DNA of 7,312 bases from Puniceicoccales bacterium. Lineage in GTDB: Bacteria > Verrucomicrobiota > Verrucomicrobiia > Opitutales > JAIRLG01. The notes beneath the pieces were generated by a model. The model saw only the letters and a list, made by a program, of their open reading frames with translations, was not told the DNA's origin and searched no databases. The stretch is taken from the NCBI GenBank assembly GCA_031255915.1, contig JAIRRP010000033.1, positions 1 to 7,312 on the forward strand, written 5' to 3'. A program made the translations under genes and the position numbers. This document shows positions 5,314-7,312 of the stretch, in pieces. Numbering within the stretch: the first letter of the stretch is position 1; the number at the start of each line of letters is the position of its first letter.

Positions 5314-5907
5314 TCAGATTTTTTTTCGGGAAAGAATGGCGGTATGAAGCGTATCCACATCGGCCATGGAGATACCACCGCCAGAGGGAAGTCCAAAACC
5401 AATCCGTGTGGTATTTTTCCCAAGAGGTTGGAGGATTTCCTTCAGGATATATTGGCAAGTCACTTCGCTCTCGATATCATTTCCCAATGCCAGAATGACC
5501 TCTTGAATAGCTTCTCGATGTAGTCTTTCCCTGAGATGTTCCAGGGGAAGATGTTGGGGAAAAATACCTCGAATGGGGGAAAGCTTTCCGTTGAGTATTT
5601 GGTACCTTCCTCGAAAGTTTCCCGTCCGTTCAATGGCATGGAGATCGGGAATCGCCTCGACGATACAGAGAAGCGAAGCATCTCGTGTTGCATCAACGCA
5701 TAGGGAACAGAATTCCGTTTCCGATATATTGCCGCATAAGGAGCAAATCTTGACGGTGTCGAGAGCATTGGAGAGGCTTTTTAGAAGTTCCTGAGCGTAT
5801 TCTTTACCTTCTAATAGGAGAAAAAGCGCCATCCGCTCTGAGGAGCGGTAGCCGATACCAGGGAGGCGCCGGAGAATTTTCTTAAGGGTATCAAAGGAAG
5901 AGATCAT
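5314..5907 (-). CDS. recR: Recombination mediator protein RecR
   Basis: A 197-residue protein, normal RecR length. RecR works with RecO (and RecF) to load RecA on gapped single-stranded DNA during recombinational repair, acting as a DNA-encircling ring in the cytoplasm. In order it has a helix-hairpin-helix (LRRLPGIGYRSSERMALFLL, 12-31), a four-cysteine zinc site (C55, C58, C67, C70), a Toprim domain (~78-172) beginning LCIVEAIPDLHAIERTG, and the family C-terminus with GLPSGGG (172-178). Small departures from the usual sequence are VEAIPDL for VESPxDL and DIESEVTCQYI for the usual TxEGEATAxYI; the acidic residue is kept. The start ATG (5905-5907) overlaps the stop of the upstream ABC gene as ATGA. 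No strong Shine-Dalgarno is seen, so translation is probably coupled to that gene. Confidence 0.97.
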   Translation of the reverse strand: MISSFDTLKKILRRLPGIGYRSSERMALFLLLEGKEYAQELLKSLSNALDTVKICSLCGNISETEFCSLCVDATRDASLLCIVEAIPDLHAIERTGNFRGRYQILNGKLSPIRGIFPQHLPLEHLRERLHREAIQEVILALGNDIESEVTCQYILKEILQPLGKNTTRIGFGLPSGGGISMADVDTLHTAILSRKKI

Positions 5908-7312
5908 GAGACTTTATGGCCTTGGTGTTTGAGATAGAGCTCGCGGTAGAGGCTCGATGGATTGGCCATCAGTATATTATGAGTACCACGTTCAGCGATG
6001 TGGCCGTGATGCAGGACGAGAATTTCATCGACGATGGACGTCATGCCAAGGCGATGGGAGATGATGAGGACGGTTTTATCCTGCACGAGGTTTTGGATAG
6101 CTTGATGGATGGCATGTTCACTGTGTGCATCAAGGGCGGAGGTGATTTCGTCCAAAATAAGGATGGGCGCATTGCGCAGAAAAGCTCTTGCCAGAGCGAT
6201 GCGTTGCCGTTGTCCGCCGGAGAGAAAGCTACCATTTTCACCGATGTTGGTCTGGTAACCCTGCTCTAGGTCGGAAATAAATTCGTGCGCGTAGGCATTT
6301 TTTGCGGCGGCGATGATCTCTTCTTCGCTGGCGTCCCATTTCCCCCAACAGATATTGTCGCGTACGCTCCCGCTTAAAAGCGTGGGATTTTGCGGCACTA
6401 GGGCCATGTGCGCCCGAAGATCTTCGAGTCGTACATCGCGGATGTCGATCCCATCGATGCGAATGGCTCCTTGCTGAATATCATAAAATCGCATGAGTAA
6501 ATTGGCTAATGTCGTCTTTCCGGCACCGCTATGGCCTACGAGGGCGTAGGTTTTGCCCGCTTCAAGCCGCCAATTGATGCCATGAATCACCGGCTGTTCA
6601 GCCGCATAGCCAAAAGAGACGTTTTGAAAATAGACCTCACCGCGGATGAAATCCATGGGTAAAGGATGGGCTGGATTTTGGATGGTCTCGGGAGCTTCCA
6701 GCAATGTTTGAATTCGGCTGAGTCCGGCGAATCCCATCTGAATACGGCCATTCAACCATCCTAATTTCTTGATCGGGTCATAGCTAAAATAAAGGGCGCC
6801 TGTCAATGCGAGGAATGTGTCGATGGTGATGCCGTGTCGGTAGGAAAAGTACATGGAAAAACCGACTCCCATGGCGGCGACAATTTCGATGGTGGGAGAG
6901 ATGAGGATGTTGTACTTGAGCGATTGAAGAGAGGTCCATGAAAAAAGTCGGCAAGCCTCTGTAAAGCGCGATACTTCTCGTTCTTCCATGCAGAATGCGC
7001 GAATTTCTTGGACGGCTGCGAGATTGCGGCTTAGGCGATCCGTGAGACCCGCTGCTTCGCCTTGCATCTGGCACGCTTTCTCCTTAAGCCGGCGGTTCAT
7101 CGCACGAATAGGTAATATGATGAACGGAAATGCAGCAGCATAGAGAAGTAGTATGAAGACATGAGATTGTTGGATGCATAGATAGATCAGAGCCGTGATG
7201 GATCCCAAAAGAGTGATGGGCTGTTTTATGATATTTTCGGCGATATCCAACAGAGCTCCTTGCAGTAGAGCAGCGTCATTCATCGCGCGTGAAATGATCT
7301 CTCCCGGTGACG
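5904..7312 (-). CDS. ABC exporter, fused permease-ATPase (5' end outside window)
   Basis: Partial gene: the frame stays open to the window edge. The ATG at 7281-7283 is internal, because the codons before it read SPGEIISRA and join MNDAALLQ, the usual SR-x3-D coupling-helix region of type IV exporters. Counting from that internal Met, membrane segments lie at ~22-58 and ~128-170, and the ATPase domain at ~215-459. The ATPase is intact: A-loop Y226, Walker A GHSGAGKTT (250-258), Q298, signature LSGGQ (354-358), Walker B ILILDEITSALD with D378/E379, and H410. Walker B has I where most exporters have A (DEATSALD). One permease plus one ATPase domain implies a dimer in the inner membrane. MsbA-like lipid A export is possible, but multidrug or peptide exporters have the same design and nothing seen here fixes the substrate. 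It is co-directional with recR and overlaps it by four bases. Confidence 0.95.
   Translation of the reverse strand, partial: SPGEIISRAMNDAALLQGALLDIAENIIKQPITLLGSITALIYLCIQQSHVFILLLYAAAFPFIILPIRAMNRRLKEKACQMQGEAAGLTDRLSRNLAAVQEIRAFCMEEREVSRFTEACRLFSWTSLQSLKYNILISPTIEIVAAMGVGFSMYFSYRHGITIDTFLALTGALYFSYDPIKKLGWLNGRIQMGFAGLSRIQTLLEAPETIQNPAHPLPMDFIRGEVYFQNVSFGYAAEQPVIHGINWRLEAGKTYALVGHSGAGKTTLANLLMRFYDIQQGAIRIDGIDIRDVRLEDLRAHMALVPQNPTLLSGSVRDNICWGKWDASEEEIIAAAKNAYAHEFISDLEQGYQTNIGENGSFLSGGQRQRIALARAFLRNAPILILDEITSALDAHSEHAIHQAIQNLVQDKTVLIISHRLGMTSIVDEILVLHHGHIAERGTHNILMANPSSLYRELYLKHQGHKVS

Noticed and set aside
5034..5498. Plus-strand frames starting near 5034 and 5072 as small genes
   Set aside because: They run through repeat copy 4 and, in the longer case, antisense through recR. 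The peptides match only other repeat copies.
7281..7283. ATG as the start of the ABC transporter gene
   Set aside because: The open frame continues upstream to the window edge and encodes the conserved exporter stretch SPGEIISRAMND, so this Met is internal and the gene is truncated.

Overview
The window holds five protein genes, all readable by family motifs, in a compact bacterial layout. A PVC-superphylum bacterium, most likely a Verrucomicrobiota member, is suggested. The first gene is a GreA transcript-cleavage factor carried at the end of a very long N-terminal extension, an architecture I associate with Chlamydiae and Verrucomicrobiota. An LPS heptose gene (hldD) shows that the cell is Gram-negative with an outer membrane. 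Base composition is close to balanced. The lineage is inferred and no marker gene is present to prove it.

Layout, left to right. Bases 1-241 are a leader with one structured repeat, a hairpin and a possible promoter. The long greA-like gene follows (242-2116, +) with a likely terminator just after it. A 757-base gene-free stretch (2117-2873) holds two copies of a MITE-like inverted-repeat element, each flanked by TA, with a second structured repeat between them. Next is a comF-family phosphoribosyltransferase gene (2874-3650, +). The convergent spacer (3651-3951) carries the third structured repeat and an AT-richer segment with nested helices ending in a T-run. hldD (3952-4992, -) follows, then a spacer with the fourth structured repeat and a short direct repeat (4993-5313). 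Last come recR (5314-5907, -) and the 3' part of an ABC exporter gene (5904-7312, -), which runs off the right edge; these two overlap by ATGA and look co-transcribed.

The most striking feature is a 96-97 bp repeat present four times. Each copy can fold into a closing stem plus three hairpin arms. One copy lies in every intergenic spacer of the window and none is in a coding region. Paired substitutions between copies 1 and 4 keep the long arm helical, so the folded form, or the symmetry, appears to matter. The second repeat family (the two MITE-like units) is a long imperfect palindrome with TA at both ends, as expected for IS630/Tc1-mariner-type MITEs.

The genes do not form one pathway. 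They cover transcription elongation (greA), a competence/DNA-uptake or salvage-like PRTase (comF), LPS inner-core heptose synthesis (hldD), recombinational repair (recR) and membrane export (ABC). HldD and a lipid-flippase-like exporter could both serve the outer membrane, but the transporter's substrate cannot be read from the sequence.
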